The notes under the pieces were generated by a model. It was not told the origin of the DNA. It did not search any database and was given only the letters and a program-made list of their open reading frames with translations. A stretch of 64,000 bases of DNA from Kiloniellaceae bacterium. Lineage in GTDB: Bacteria > Pseudomonadota > Alphaproteobacteria > Kiloniellales > J153. A program made the translations under genes and the position numbers. Positions within the stretch are counted from its first letter, which is position 1, and each line of letters begins with the position of its first letter. Location of the stretch: positions 62,001 through 126,000 of the forward strand of contig JAJFGO010000091.1 in the NCBI GenBank assembly GCA_021776095.1, in the 5' to 3' direction. This document shows positions 19,781 through 29,665 of the stretch, in pieces.

Positions 19781-20890
19781 ATGATTTCAAGGAAACGGGT
19801 GCTCTTATCGAGCACGGTCATGCCGCTCATGGTTTTTGCCGGCTTCACCTTCGGCGGCGTTATCGTGGTCGATGTAGCCGGGCCGACACCGGCCATGGCG
19901 GCCTGCGCCCCCAAGAAGTGCAACCCCTGCGCGGCGGCCAAGTGCAATCCTTGCGCCGCCAAATGTAATCCCTGCGCGGCGGCCAAGTGCAATCCCTGCG
20001 CGGCAGCGAAGTGTAATCCTTGTGCCGCGGCCAAGTGCAATCCTTGCAATCCCTGTGCGGCAGGTGCGTGTAACCCCTGCAACCCATGTGCGGCGGGCGG
20101 TGGATCGGCCAGCAAGGCATGCTTCGTACCGCGCCTGCAGGCAGCGGCCAAATGCAATCCCTGCGCCGCCAAGAAGTGCAACCCCTGCAATCCCTGCGCC
20201 GCCAAGGCGTGCAATCCCTGTGCAGCGGCCAAGTGCAATCCTTGCGCAGCCAAGAAATGCAACCCCTGCAATCCTTGTGCGGCGGCCAAGTGCAATCCTT
20301 GCAATCCGTGCGCGGCCAAGAAGTGCAACCCGTGCAATCCTTGCGCGGCCAATGCCTGCAACCCGTGCAATCCCTGCGGCGCGGCCGGCTCGGCCGAGTT
20401 GACGGATGCCGAGGCGGTCGCGGTCTACGACTGTCTGTTGAAGGAGTTGAAGGCGGCCTACGCGAAGTCCGATAACAGCATCGCGTTGTCCTATGCCTCC
20501 TGGCCGCGCTACAGCAAGCGGGCCTACGTCTCCGACACCCACGGTGGCCGGTTCGTGCAGAATTATGCGAATAAGACCGGCCGGGCCTATGGCGCCTTTG
20601 AGAACGCGGGCACCATGCCGGCAGGCACCGCCCTGGCCAAGGACAGCTTCTCGGTCTCGGGCGGCGGCAAGGTCTCTGTCGGCCCCTTGTTCATTATGGA
20701 GAAAATGCCCTCGGGCTTTAACGCGGACAGCGGCGACTGGCGCTATACCATGGTCATGCCCAACGGTTCGGTCTTTGGAACCACCAGGGGCCGGGGCGCG
20801 GACAACGTCGAGTTCTGTATCGGCTGTCATATCTCGGTGGCGCCGGACCAGGATTCGATCATGCTGCTGCCGGAGGAATACCGGCGCTAA
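19781..20890 (+). CDS. Cytochrome P460-family protein with long CNPC cysteine-repeat array
   Basis: 369 residues. Signal peptide to about residue 40 (TPAMAA), then residues 42-199 form 15 tandem units of the type AAAKCNPC or [11 protein letters not shown]: 8 single and 7 double units with 37 cysteines, plus 2 more in the region. A 17-residue non-repeat spacer ([14 protein letters not shown] part) divides 7 units from 8. From about residue 205 a P460-like domain follows, with C346-I-G-C349-H350. The domain matches the preceding gene closely, so this is a tandem duplication in which one copy gained the array. GGGGAGGG sits just upstream of the ATG. The array may bind soft metals or undergo thiol-disulfide exchange in the periplasm (inference). 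I know no characterised function. Confidence 0.8.
   Translation: MISRKRVLLSSTVMPLMVFAGFTFGGVIVVDVAGPTPAMAACAPKKCNPCAAAKCNPCAAKCNPCAAAKCNPCAAAKCNPCAAAKCNPCNPCAAGACNPCNPCAAGGGSASKACFVPRLQAAAKCNPCAAKKCNPCNPCAAKACNPCAAAKCNPCAAKKCNPCNPCAAAKCNPCNPCAAKKCNPCNPCAANACNPCNPCGAAGSAELTDAEAVAVYDCLLKELKAAYAKSDNSIALSYASWPRYSKRAYVSDTHGGRFVQNYANKTGRAYGAFENAGTMPAGTALAKDSFSVSGGGKVSVGPLFIMEKMPSGFNADSGDWRYTMVMPNGSVFGTTRGRGADNVEFCIGCHISVAPDQDSIMLLPEEYRR
19904..20377 (+). repeat. Minisatellite-like DNA encoding the CNPC repeats
   Basis: Tandem units of mostly 24 nt (AAGTGCAATCCCTGCGCGG type), some extended by 9 nt to encode CNPCNPC, with synonymous third-base drift. Array split near 20098-20145 by non-repeat sequence. 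In-frame length changes by recombination or slippage are plausible. It is coding repeat, not a CRISPR array: there are no unique spacers. Confidence 0.85.
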
Positions 20891-20900
20891 GGGTTCGGTG

Positions 20901-20935
20901 CCCGGTGGCGCCCCGTGGGGCGGGACGCCACCGGG
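20901..20935 (+). terminator. Stem-loop after the CNPC-P460 gene
   Basis: CCCGGTGGCG (20901-20910) pairs with CGCCACCGGG (20926-20935), with an inner CCCC/GGGG extension. Only a weak T stretch follows (ATTCCGTTT), so it may attenuate rather than fully terminate. It overlaps the possible ribosome-binding site of the next gene. Confidence 0.5.
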
Positions 20936-20942
20936 ATTCCGT

Positions 20943-21464
20943 TTGAGTCGCCTCCGCACCGCAGCCAGGGTTTCGGCGATCGCGTTTAGGAGACTGGGCC
21001 TTGGTTTGGCCCTGGGCGTGGTCGTTGCCTGGCTGTTGGTGTCGGCGACCCCCGCACGGGCCGATTTCGTCGATGGACTGGCGGCCTACGATAGCGGCGA
21101 TTACCAGACTGCATTGGAGGAATGGCGCGCCCTGGCCGAGGCGGGCCATGCCGAGGCCCAGGTCGCGCTGGCCGGCCTCTATATGGCTGGCGAGGGCGTG
21201 GCCGCCGACAGCGCGGCTGCCATTCAGTGGTACCGCCGCGCCGCCGAAACCGGTCATCCCGTCGCGCAACTGAATCTGGGCGAGTTTTACCGCCTGGGCC
21301 GCGCCGTGGCGCGCGATCCCTTGGCCGCTTATGTCTGGTTTGCCCTGGCCGCCGAGCAGGGCCGGGCCTGGGCCGGGCGCCAGCGCGACGCGCTCGCCGG
21401 GGAGCTGACCGCGAGTCAACTGCGCGAGGCCGAAGCCCGGATCGAAGCCCGGCGCCGCCCCTAA
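20943..21464 (+). CDS. Small Sel1-repeat (TPR-like) periplasmic protein
   Basis: 173 residues if TTG at 20943 is the start; TTG at 21006 (with AGGAG at 20988-20992, 13 bases away) is an alternative. The start is the weak point. Signal-like segment ending SATPARA, then Sel1 repeats: AYDSGDYQTALEEWRALAEAG, AQVALAGLYMAGEGV..., AQLNLGEFYRLGRAV... (each quoted in part), giving two to three units. Sel1 proteins are scaffolds for protein contacts. It lies downstream of the P460 pair on the same strand and converges with the MFS gene. Confidence 0.75.
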   Translation: MSRLRTAARVSAIAFRRLGLGLALGVVVAWLLVSATPARADFVDGLAAYDSGDYQTALEEWRALAEAGHAEAQVALAGLYMAGEGVAADSAAAIQWYRRAAETGHPVAQLNLGEFYRLGRAVARDPLAAYVWFALAAEQGRAWAGRQRDALAGELTASQLREAEARIEARRRP

Positions 21465-21484
21465 ACCCCCCGGATAACGCGGGC

Positions 21485-22687
21485 TTAAGCCGGAGTCGAG
21501 GTCCGGCGCAGGGCCAGGACCGCGAGCGCGACCAGGATCAGCGTGATGGGCAGAACCATGGCGCCGTTCACCACGACCCAGCCGAAGGTCGAATACAGCG
21601 AGCCTGAAAGGAAGCTGGCACAGGTGACGGTGCCGGCAACAAGAAGCTCGTTCAGGGCTTGGACCTTCGGGCGCTCTTCCGGCTCGCAAGCTTCACCAAG
21701 CAAGGTGGTGCCGCCGGTGTACATGAAATTCCAGCCGACACCGAGGGCGACAAGGCCGACCCAGAAATTCACAAGGCTTAGGCCGGAAAGGTTGGCGGCC
21801 ATGGCTACGCCATTGAGCAGGACCCCGGCGAGGATGATCCGCGTGACGCCGAAGCGGGTGATCAAATTGCCGGTGAAGAAACTGGGTACGTACATGGCCA
21901 GCACGTGCCACTGAATAATAAAGGCGGCGTTCTCGAAGCCCAGTCCGCAGCCGACGATGGCCAGGGGCGTCGACGTCATCACCAGCGACATGGCGCCGTA
22001 GCCCAGCGCCGCCGACATGGCCGCAGTCACGAAGACGGGTTTCCGCGCGATGACGGCGAGGGGGCGCCCCTGGCTCCGGTCCGCCCTAGGTGGCGGTTTG
22101 GGTATGCGCGCGCCTTGCAGCACCAAGATTGTGGCCAGGCACACGACCGCGTGCGCGGCGTAGCATCCGGCAAACAGAATTGGCGAAAACAGTTCGCGTG
22201 TGTGCACGGCCAGCCAGGGCCCGGCCACGGCGGCAACGATGCCGCCCGCCAGCACATAAGAGATCGCCCGTGCCCGGCGCGGTGCGTCCACAGCCTCAAT
22301 CGCCGCGAAGCGCAACTGCTGCCAGACGGCATTGTGGATCCCGATAAAGACGGCGCCGGCGGCAAAAAGCCAGAAGTCCCCCTCGAGAATGGCGTAGGTG
22401 GAGATGAGCGAACCGAGGATGCCCATGGCCTGACCGAACGAGAACCCTAGGCGCCGGCCGAAGCGCCCCATCAACAGCGCGGCCGGCACCGTGGCCGCCG
22501 TGGTGCCGACGAACTGAAGCGCGAGCGGCAGGGTGACGAGCGCCGGGTTATCGGCCAGGTAGGTGCCCGTCAGCGCGGTCACGGTCACCACCATGGCCGA
22601 CCCCGAACTCGACATCGCCTGCGTCAGGCTCAGGATGAAGACGTTGAGCCATCCCTGCGGACGGACTTCGGTGTGCGTTGCGGTCAT
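21485..22687 (-). CDS. MFS transporter
   Basis: 400 residues from ATG at 22687 (MTATHTEVRP); the longer open frame upstream runs into repeat DNA. About 12 hydrophobic helices and MGRFGRRLGF, the loop 2-3 motif of major facilitator transporters, are visible. The layout resembles YfkF/YcaD-like drug or metabolite efflux proteins, but the substrate cannot be inferred. It stands alone, convergent with the Sel1 gene. Confidence 0.85.
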   Translation of the reverse strand: MTATHTEVRPQGWLNVFILSLTQAMSSSGSAMVVTVTALTGTYLADNPALVTLPLALQFVGTTAATVPAALLMGRFGRRLGFSFGQAMGILGSLISTYAILEGDFWLFAAGAVFIGIHNAVWQQLRFAAIEAVDAPRRARAISYVLAGGIVAAVAGPWLAVHTRELFSPILFAGCYAAHAVVCLATILVLQGARIPKPPPRADRSQGRPLAVIARKPVFVTAAMSAALGYGAMSLVMTSTPLAIVGCGLGFENAAFIIQWHVLAMYVPSFFTGNLITRFGVTRIILAGVLLNGVAMAANLSGLSLVNFWVGLVALGVGWNFMYTGGTTLLGEACEPEERPKVQALNELLVAGTVTCASFLSGSLYSTFGWVVVNGAMVLPITLILVALAVLALRRTSTPA

Positions 22688-22787
22688 GCTCTTAAGGATG
22701 AGACGAGGTCGTTGGCGCGAAACGAAAGCGGGCCGGGGCCCGGCCCAGGACCAGCAAGCCGGCCTGAAAATCGTATGCTGGCCGTTT

Positions 22788-22823
22788 CCCTGTTGTTCCC
22801 TGCTGAACAGGGAAATAACAGGG
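22788..22823. repeat. CCCTGTT-type hairpin repeat
   Basis: CCCTGTTGTTCCCTG (22788-22802) pairs, with small mismatches, with CAGGGAAATAACAGGG (22808-22823) around a 5-nt loop. Each arm is itself built of two CCCTG/CAGGG blocks. No T run, so it is not an obvious terminator. Confidence 0.6.
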
Positions 22824-23081
22824 GGCTCACGCAAGCGCGCCACTGGGCAAACCAAGCGCGTGGCAATGCGGTCGAGCCGACCCGAGACATCGCGAACATC
22901 GGCGCCTTTTCAAAACATCGGCGCGGGCCATGCGGCCCGCGCCCATACCGATCTAAGTCTAACGTCCGGCTCGGCCGGTGCAACGAAAAGGCTGGGGGAG
23001 CTGGAAGTTCTCTACCATGACGGCGATCTTAGCATCGGCGGAACCCGGGCACCAGATTCCGCGCCGACAACCTCGATACCT

Positions 23082-23170
23082 GTCATTGCCAGGCTCGACC
23101 CGGCAATCCATCGAGGTCCGAGACTCGGAATGCCACGGACCCTCGGGTCAAGCCCGAGGGTGACGAGGGG
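23082..23170. repeat. Dispersed extragenic repeat with GC-rich hairpin
   Basis: Contains GTCATTGCCAGGCTCGACC followed by CGGCAATCCA, then a hairpin ACCCTCGGG-TCAAG-CCCGAGGGT (23139-23161). Sequences of this kind recur between genes in many proteobacterial genomes; only one copy is in this window. Confidence 0.55.
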
Positions 23171-23203
23171 GTGGCGAGGAGATGGGCGGGCCCTGGCCCG
23201 ATC

Positions 23204-23289
23204 CTTCGACAAGCTCAGGATGAGGGCGCTTGGCGTAGGGCGGGGACGTTCGGCGTGGGACTTGTCCTTATCCTGAGCTTGTCGAAGGA
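23204..23289. repeat. Inverted pair of CTTCGACAAGCTCAGGAT repeats
   Basis: CTTCGACAAGCTCAGGAT (from 23204) and its complement (ending 23288) form a roughly 20-bp inverted repeat around a 40-nt loop. The right arm is itself flanked by GGACTTGTCC and GGACAAGTCC. A third partial copy lies at 35965-35983. Such repeats are widespread intergenic elements in proteobacteria. Confidence 0.65.
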
Positions 23290-23362
23290 GAGGACAAGTC
23301 CGGTATGACGACCGGTGAGGCTGATGGGGCCGCAATCCTGGAATTTGGTCGCCGCCGGTGCC

Positions 23363-23605
23363 TCAGGCGAAGGCCTTGAATGCGATGATCGTGAAGGTGT
23401 CCTTGACGCCCTTCAGCTTTTGCAAATGCTCGGTCACGAAGTGGCCGATGTCTTGATCGTCGGGCAGGTAGCACTTGATCAGGAGGTCGTATTCGCCGGA
23501 GGTCGAATGAACCTCGGAGACTTGCTCGATCGATTGCACCGCCGCGTCGGCCACTTCATAGGCGCGGCCCAGGTCGCACTTGGTCATGACGAAGATGGTT
23601 TGCAT
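23363..23605 (-). CDS. Stand-alone Lrp/AsnC ligand-binding (RAM) domain protein
   Basis: 80 residues from ATG at 23605 (MQTIFVMTKC). It is only the alpha/beta RAM domain of Lrp/AsnC regulators, with no helix-turn-helix. Seen: GRAYEVADAA, the STSGEYDLLIK strand-loop, and the VKDTFTIIAF end. Such proteins form oligomers and may bind amino acids; their roles are little known. It sits 86 bp after the helicase stop on the same strand. Confidence 0.85.
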   Translation of the reverse strand: MQTIFVMTKCDLGRAYEVADAAVQSIEQVSEVHSTSGEYDLLIKCYLPDDQDIGHFVTEHLQKLKGVKDTFTIIAFKAFA

Positions 23606-23691
23606 GGAGACTGCCCGTTCAACCGGTCTAGGGCCCATGATAGCGCAACCGCGCCCGCCGCCAAGGGGCGGGCGGACGTCCGAATGCGGCT

Positions 23692-25257
<1,566 letters not shown>

Positions 25258-25466
25258 GTAGTATGTGTCTATCGGAAGATGGTTTCTATGTACCTAATTA
25301 TGGCTATCGTTTAATTGAGGTTTCCCGCAGCAATGTCAACTGCGGACACTGGTGAAGACCCCAGATATTTCATGTATTTTACTTCATCCAAACTTTCTTG
25401 CAATAAAATATACGAAAGACGGGGCAAACCTTTGGTTTTATTTCGTAAGCTTAGGGAGTCGGGATC

Positions 25467-26027
25467 GTGCCTGGTCTCTTGATCGAGGCCGCGAGCTCTT
25501 GCCTGCTCGCGGTCGATCTGCAGGAGCGACTGGCGCCGGCGATCGCCGGACGGACCGCGCTGCTGGGAAAAGCGCGGTTCTTGCTCCAGGCGGCCCGGCG
25601 TTTGGCGGTGCCGGTTCTCCTGACCGAACAATACCCCAAAGGCCTGGGCCGCACCCTGCCGGAGATCGCCGAACTTGCGCCCCAGGCGGCGAGGATCGAG
25701 AAGACCGCCTTTTCGTCCTGGGCCGAGCCGGCCTTTCGCGAGCGATTTCGCGCCCTGGGCCGAAGCCAGGTCGTCCTCATGGGCACCGAGGCGCACGTTT
25801 GCGTGCTGCAAACCGGCCTGGGCCTGATCGGCGAGGGCCTGGCGCTGTTCGTGGCGGCGGACGCGGTCGGCTCGCGCGATCCGGCCGATACCCGGCTCGC
25901 GCTGCGCCGGCTGGAGCGTGCCGGGGCCACCATCGTGAGCGCCGAAATGGTCGTCTTCGAGTGGTTGGAGCGCGCGGCGAGTGAAGACTTCCGCGACCTT
26001 TTGCCCCTGATCAAGCAAGGGCCGTAA
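25467..26027 (+). CDS. Isochorismatase-family cysteine hydrolase
   Basis: 186 residues from GTG at 25467, with GGGAG upstream. The catalytic triad of the family is visible: D17 (LAVDLQE), K79 (RIEKTAFS) and C112 (GTEAHVCVLQT). It is shorter than isochorismatase itself and resembles YcaC-like hydrolases of unknown substrate. A 59-bp gap separates it from the following alpha/beta hydrolase on the same strand. Confidence 0.88.
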   Translation: MPGLLIEAASSCLLAVDLQERLAPAIAGRTALLGKARFLLQAARRLAVPVLLTEQYPKGLGRTLPEIAELAPQAARIEKTAFSSWAEPAFRERFRALGRSQVVLMGTEAHVCVLQTGLGLIGEGLALFVAADAVGSRDPADTRLALRRLERAGATIVSAEMVVFEWLERAASEDFRDLLPLIKQGP

Positions 26028-26086
26028 CCCTGATCCCGACCGTACCCCTTTGACTGGTCTGTGAACCGCCTTTTGGACCCATTGAC

Positions 26087-26800
26087 ATGACCCAACGCAT
26101 ACCGCTGGCCCTCTTGCCTGGCTTGCTGAACAACGCGGATCTCTGGCGCGCCCAGATCGAGGCGCTCTCCGACATCGCCGATTGCCGGGTCGCCGACTTC
26201 ACCACCCAGGACAACGTGGCTGACATGGCGCGCGGCGTCCTAGCCGCCATGCCGGAGCGTTTCGCCCTGGCCGGTCTGTCCATGGGTGGCTATGTGGCGC
26301 TGGAGGTCATACGTCAGGCGCCGCACCGTGTGGCCTTGCTGGCCTTGCTCGATACCAAGGCGGGCCTCGACACGCCGGACGAAACCAGCCGACGGCGCGG
26401 CCTGATCGAGCTGTCGCAGAAGGGCAAGTTCCGCGGCGTGACCCGCCTGCTCCTGCCGACCTTGGTGCATGAGGACGCGTTGGAGAACGCGGCCATTACC
26501 GAACCCATCGTGGCCATGGCCCAGGCCTGCGGTCAGGAGGTCTTCGTGCGGCAACAGACGGCGATCATGTCCCGGCCCGACAGCGTGCCGGGCCTGCCGC
26601 GGATCGCCTGCACCACCCTGGTTCTGTGCGGCCGCGAGGATCAGCGCACCCCGCTGGCGCATCATGAGCTCATGGCCCGCTCGATCCATAGCGCCAGCCT
26701 GACGGTCATCGACGGCTGCGGCCATCTGCCGCCCTTGGAAAAGCCGGACGCAGTCAACCAGGCCCTGCGGACCTGGCTGCGCGGCTGGGGGCGGCGTTAG
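26087..26800 (+). CDS. Alpha/beta-fold hydrolase
   Basis: 237 residues. Nucleophile elbow GLSMGG (Ser65), the acid probably in CGREDQRTP, and the catalytic His in GCGHLPPLEKP. The size and the ending resemble esterase/MhpC-like hydrolases. The substrate is unknown. It converges with the lipoprotein gene. Confidence 0.88.
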   Translation: MTQRIPLALLPGLLNNADLWRAQIEALSDIADCRVADFTTQDNVADMARGVLAAMPERFALAGLSMGGYVALEVIRQAPHRVALLALLDTKAGLDTPDETSRRRGLIELSQKGKFRGVTRLLLPTLVHEDALENAAITEPIVAMAQACGQEVFVRQQTAIMSRPDSVPGLPRIACTTLVLCGREDQRTPLAHHELMARSIHSASLTVIDGCGHLPPLEKPDAVNQALRTWLRGWGRR

Positions 26801-26806
26801 ACTCGC

Positions 26807-27367
26807 TTACAAGTCGAAGGCCGAGGAATTGCCCAGGATGTTGTCGTTTTTTGACGGGAAGATGGCGCGGGTCATCTGACGCAATACGCTGCGGAAGGCT
26901 GGATCGTCGGGCCCCGCAGTGGTCGGCGCCAGGCGTGCCGTGACCGAATTCTCTCGCATATTTCCGGCGCATAGGGCGGCGATCACCCGCACCGGGCCGT
27001 CGGCTTGCTTGATCTGCCCGGCGTCGGCTTGGCAGACCCGGGCGGGCCCGACCCCCGCCTCGGCGCCGAACAGGACCACGACCCGATAGGGCGAGACATT
27101 TTTGGGGTCCTCTTGGGTCGAGAAGCGCAGAGGCTGCCCCGCGTTCGCGCCGGTCATGGCACTGGTCACGGATCGCTCCAACGCCTCTTGGGAGCCTTCG
27201 AAGGGATTGCCGATGACCTTGGTGTGGACCGGGCCCTTCGCGGCTATGTAGTTGACCGTGTAGGGATCCCAAGTGCTCACGTAAGGCGTATCCACCGGGC
27301 CGGCCGCACAGGCCGCGAGGGTGCCGGCCAAAGCCATGCCGAGAGAGACGCGCGCCAGATTTGCCAT
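26807..27367 (-). CDS. Lipoprotein of unknown function
   Basis: 186 residues from ATG at 27367 (MANLARVSLG). Signal peptide and lipobox LAAC, so anchored at the membrane. The mature part has VVLFGAEAGVG, two further cysteines and a C-terminal region with PAFRSVLRQMTRAIFP. I recognise no domain. The 176-bp space up to parE holds no gene. Confidence 0.75.
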   Translation of the reverse strand: MANLARVSLGMALAGTLAACAAGPVDTPYVSTWDPYTVNYIAAKGPVHTKVIGNPFEGSQEALERSVTSAMTGANAGQPLRFSTQEDPKNVSPYRVVVLFGAEAGVGPARVCQADAGQIKQADGPVRVIAALCAGNMRENSVTARLAPTTAGPDDPAFRSVLRQMTRAIFPSKNDNILGNSSAFDL

Positions 27368-27543
27368 AGATTTCTTAGCTCCAGATAAAGCCCAAGGGCG
27401 CACCCAAGAGCCCGGGACCGCGCCACCGTTAATAGCAACTTAGGGCGCAGTGGTCCGCCGGCAAGTCACCTGCGCTCAATTTTTTGAGACTGTCCGGTGA
27501 TGCCGGGACACGGCGCCGCAAAGCGGGCTGTGGAGGTCCGGGT

Positions 27544-29553
27544 CTAAACGTCGAGTTCGAGAACGAACTTGGCGTTTTCCTGGATGAAGGCGAAGCGCAG
27601 TTCCGGCTTGCGGCCCATGAGGCGCTCGACCAGGTCTTCGGCCTCCTTGCGGTGGGCCTTGATCTTGGCCTGATCGTCGGCGCCCTTACCGCGGGTGTCG
27701 CTGATGGCGACCCGCAACAGGGTGCGGTTGCGCCGGTCCATGGTCGTTTCCTTGAGCTGCTTGGCCGGCATCTCGCCCAGGCCCTTGAAGCGGCTCATCT
27801 CGACCTTGCCGCGCCCCTTGAAGTGATCCTTCAGCAATTCGTCCTTATGCTTGTCGTCCCGCGCGTAGACCGAATCGCCGCCTTGGGTCAGGCGATAGAG
27901 GGGCGGTTGCGCCAAGAACAGGCGTCCCTCCTCGATCAGGCCCGGCATTTCGCGATAGAAGAAGGTGATCAGCAGAGAGGCGATGTGGGCGCCGTCGACG
28001 TCCGCGTCGGTCATGATGATCACGCGCTCGTAGCGCAGCTTGTCGATATCGAACTGTTGGCGCAGCCCGCAGCCGAGCGCCTGGGTGATGTCGGAGATTT
28101 CCTGGTTGGCGCGCATCTTGTCTTGGGTCGCGCTGGCCACGTTGAGGATCTTGCCGCGCAGGGGCAGGACCGCCTGTGTCTCCCGGTCGCGCGCCTGCTT
28201 GGCCGAGCCGCCGGCGGAATCGCCCTCGACCAGGAAGACCTCGGTGCCCTCGGCGCGCGAGCGGGCGCAGTCGGAGAGCTTGCCGGGCAGGCGCAACTTG
28301 CGGGTCGCCGACTTGCGGTTGAGCTCCTTCTCCTGGCGCCGGCGCAGGCGGTCGTCGGCCCGCTCGATAATTCGTTCGAGCAGCACGCGCGCGCGCTCCG
28401 GATGGCCCGAGAGCCAGTGGTCGAAGTGATCCTTGATCGTGGTCTCGACCAGCTTGGTCGCCATGGGCGAGGCCAGCCGTTCCTTGGTCTGGCCCTGGAA
28501 CTGCGGCTCCTTGACGAAGACCGAGAGGATGATGCAAGCGCCGCCCAGGATATCGTCGGCGGTGATCTGGGCGACCTTCTTCTTGTTGCCGGCCATTTCG
28601 CCGTAGGCCTTCAGGCTCTTGGTCAGGCCGGCGCGCAGGCCCTGCTCATGGGTGCCGCCGTCGGGCGTCGCCACCGTGTTGCAGTAGGAAAATAAGAAGC
28701 CGTCCTCATCGGCCGGCCAGGTCATGGCCCATTCCATGCGGCCTTCGCCCTCGGGGAAATCGGCCCGATCGACGAAAGGTTCCGGCGTCAGGGTCTTGCG
28801 CCCATTCAGGCTGGCGTCGAGATAGTCGCCAAGGCCGTTCGGGAAGTGCAGAACCTCTTCCGCCGGCGGCGCGCCCTTTTTCTTGACCAGGCTGGGATCG
28901 CAGACCCAGCGAATTTCCACACCGCGATAGAGATAGGCGCGCGAGCGGGCCATGCGGTACATCAGCTCCGGCTGGAACGACGCTTCCTTGCCGAAAATGC
29001 TGACGTCGGGCTGAAACCAGACCGTGGTGCCGCGCCGGTTCGGGGCGGCGCCGACTTGCTTCAGCTTGCCCTGCGGCTTGCCGCGTTTGAACTCCTGGCG
29101 GTAAAGCTTGCGGTCGCGCGCGACCTCGACCCAGAGCCCGTCGGCCAGGGCGTTGACCACCGAGATGCCCACGCCGTGCAGGCCGCCTGAGGTCGCATAA
29201 GCCTTTTGCGAAAACTTGGCGCCCGAATGCAGGGTCGTCATGATGACTTCCAGGGCCGACTTGCTCTTGAATTTCGGATGGGGATCGACCGGAATGCCGC
29301 GTCCGTTGTCGCGCACGGTGACCAGGTTGCCGACGCCCAGTTCCAGCTCGATCCGCGTCGCGTGGCCGGCAACCGCCTCGTCCATGGCATTGTCGAGCAG
29401 CTCGGCGACCAAATGGTGCATGGCCCGCTCGTCGCTGCCGCCGATGTACATGCCCGGGCGCCGCCGGACCGGCTCCAGGCCCTCCAGGACCTCGATGTCC
29501 TTGGCCGAATAACTGTCGCCCGCGCGTGCGGGATTGTCGAAGAGATCCGCCAT
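27544..29553 (-). CDS. parE: DNA topoisomerase IV subunit B
   Basis: 669 residues. GHKL ATPase with RRRPGMYIGG and LHGVGISVVNAL, transducer domain, then TOPRIM with EGDSAGGSAKQARDR and PLRGKILNV, and the C-terminal ALGCGLRQQFD...DADVDGAHI motif. ParE, with ParC, unlinks daughter chromosomes using ATP. Length (short, lacking the GyrB insert) and sequence favour ParE over GyrB. It is divergent from the thioesterase gene across a 112-bp AT-rich region. Confidence 0.94.
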   Translation of the reverse strand: MADLFDNPARAGDSYSAKDIEVLEGLEPVRRRPGMYIGGSDERAMHHLVAELLDNAMDEAVAGHATRIELELGVGNLVTVRDNGRGIPVDPHPKFKSKSALEVIMTTLHSGAKFSQKAYATSGGLHGVGISVVNALADGLWVEVARDRKLYRQEFKRGKPQGKLKQVGAAPNRRGTTVWFQPDVSIFGKEASFQPELMYRMARSRAYLYRGVEIRWVCDPSLVKKKGAPPAEEVLHFPNGLGDYLDASLNGRKTLTPEPFVDRADFPEGEGRMEWAMTWPADEDGFLFSYCNTVATPDGGTHEQGLRAGLTKSLKAYGEMAGNKKKVAQITADDILGGACIILSVFVKEPQFQGQTKERLASPMATKLVETTIKDHFDHWLSGHPERARVLLERIIERADDRLRRRQEKELNRKSATRKLRLPGKLSDCARSRAEGTEVFLVEGDSAGGSAKQARDRETQAVLPLRGKILNVASATQDKMRANQEISDITQALGCGLRQQFDIDKLRYERVIIMTDADVDGAHIASLLITFFYREMPGLIEEGRLFLAQPPLYRLTQGGDSVYARDDKHKDELLKDHFKGRGKVEMSRFKGLGEMPAKQLKETTMDRRNRTLLRVAISDTRGKGADDQAKIKAHRKEAEDLVERLMGRKPELRFAFIQENAKFVLELDV

Positions 29554-29665
29554 TCCGTGCCGTACCTCGCCCCCGAATTCCTGCTCACTGGCCAGGATTT
29601 AGCCCTATCATGTAGGCTATAGGTGCAATATTAACAACATATAGTTAACTTGCGGAGAGCCATTC

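Larger units (their letters stand above)
22688..23362. other. 675-bp intergenic region with dispersed repeats
   Basis: No gene that I can support. It holds a GGGAA-rich hairpin (22788-22823), a repeat of the type GTCAAGCCCGAGGGTGACG (about 23082-23170) and an inverted pair of TTCGACAAGCTCAGGAT repeats (23204-23289). Open frames crossing this stretch are repeat translations. Confidence 0.7.

Noticed and set aside
19753-20370. Minus-strand open frames rich in [13 protein letters not shown]-type repeats
   Set aside because: They are antisense translations of the CNPC repeat DNA; the plus frame has a signal peptide, a ribosome-binding site and a recognisable heme domain.
19904-20377. Regular DNA repeats that could suggest a CRISPR array
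   Set aside because: Units are directly tandem, with no unique spacers, and keep one open frame with a consistent protein repeat.
27484-28695. 403-codon plus-strand open frame opposite parE
   Set aside because: Antisense shadow of a clearly functional parE.
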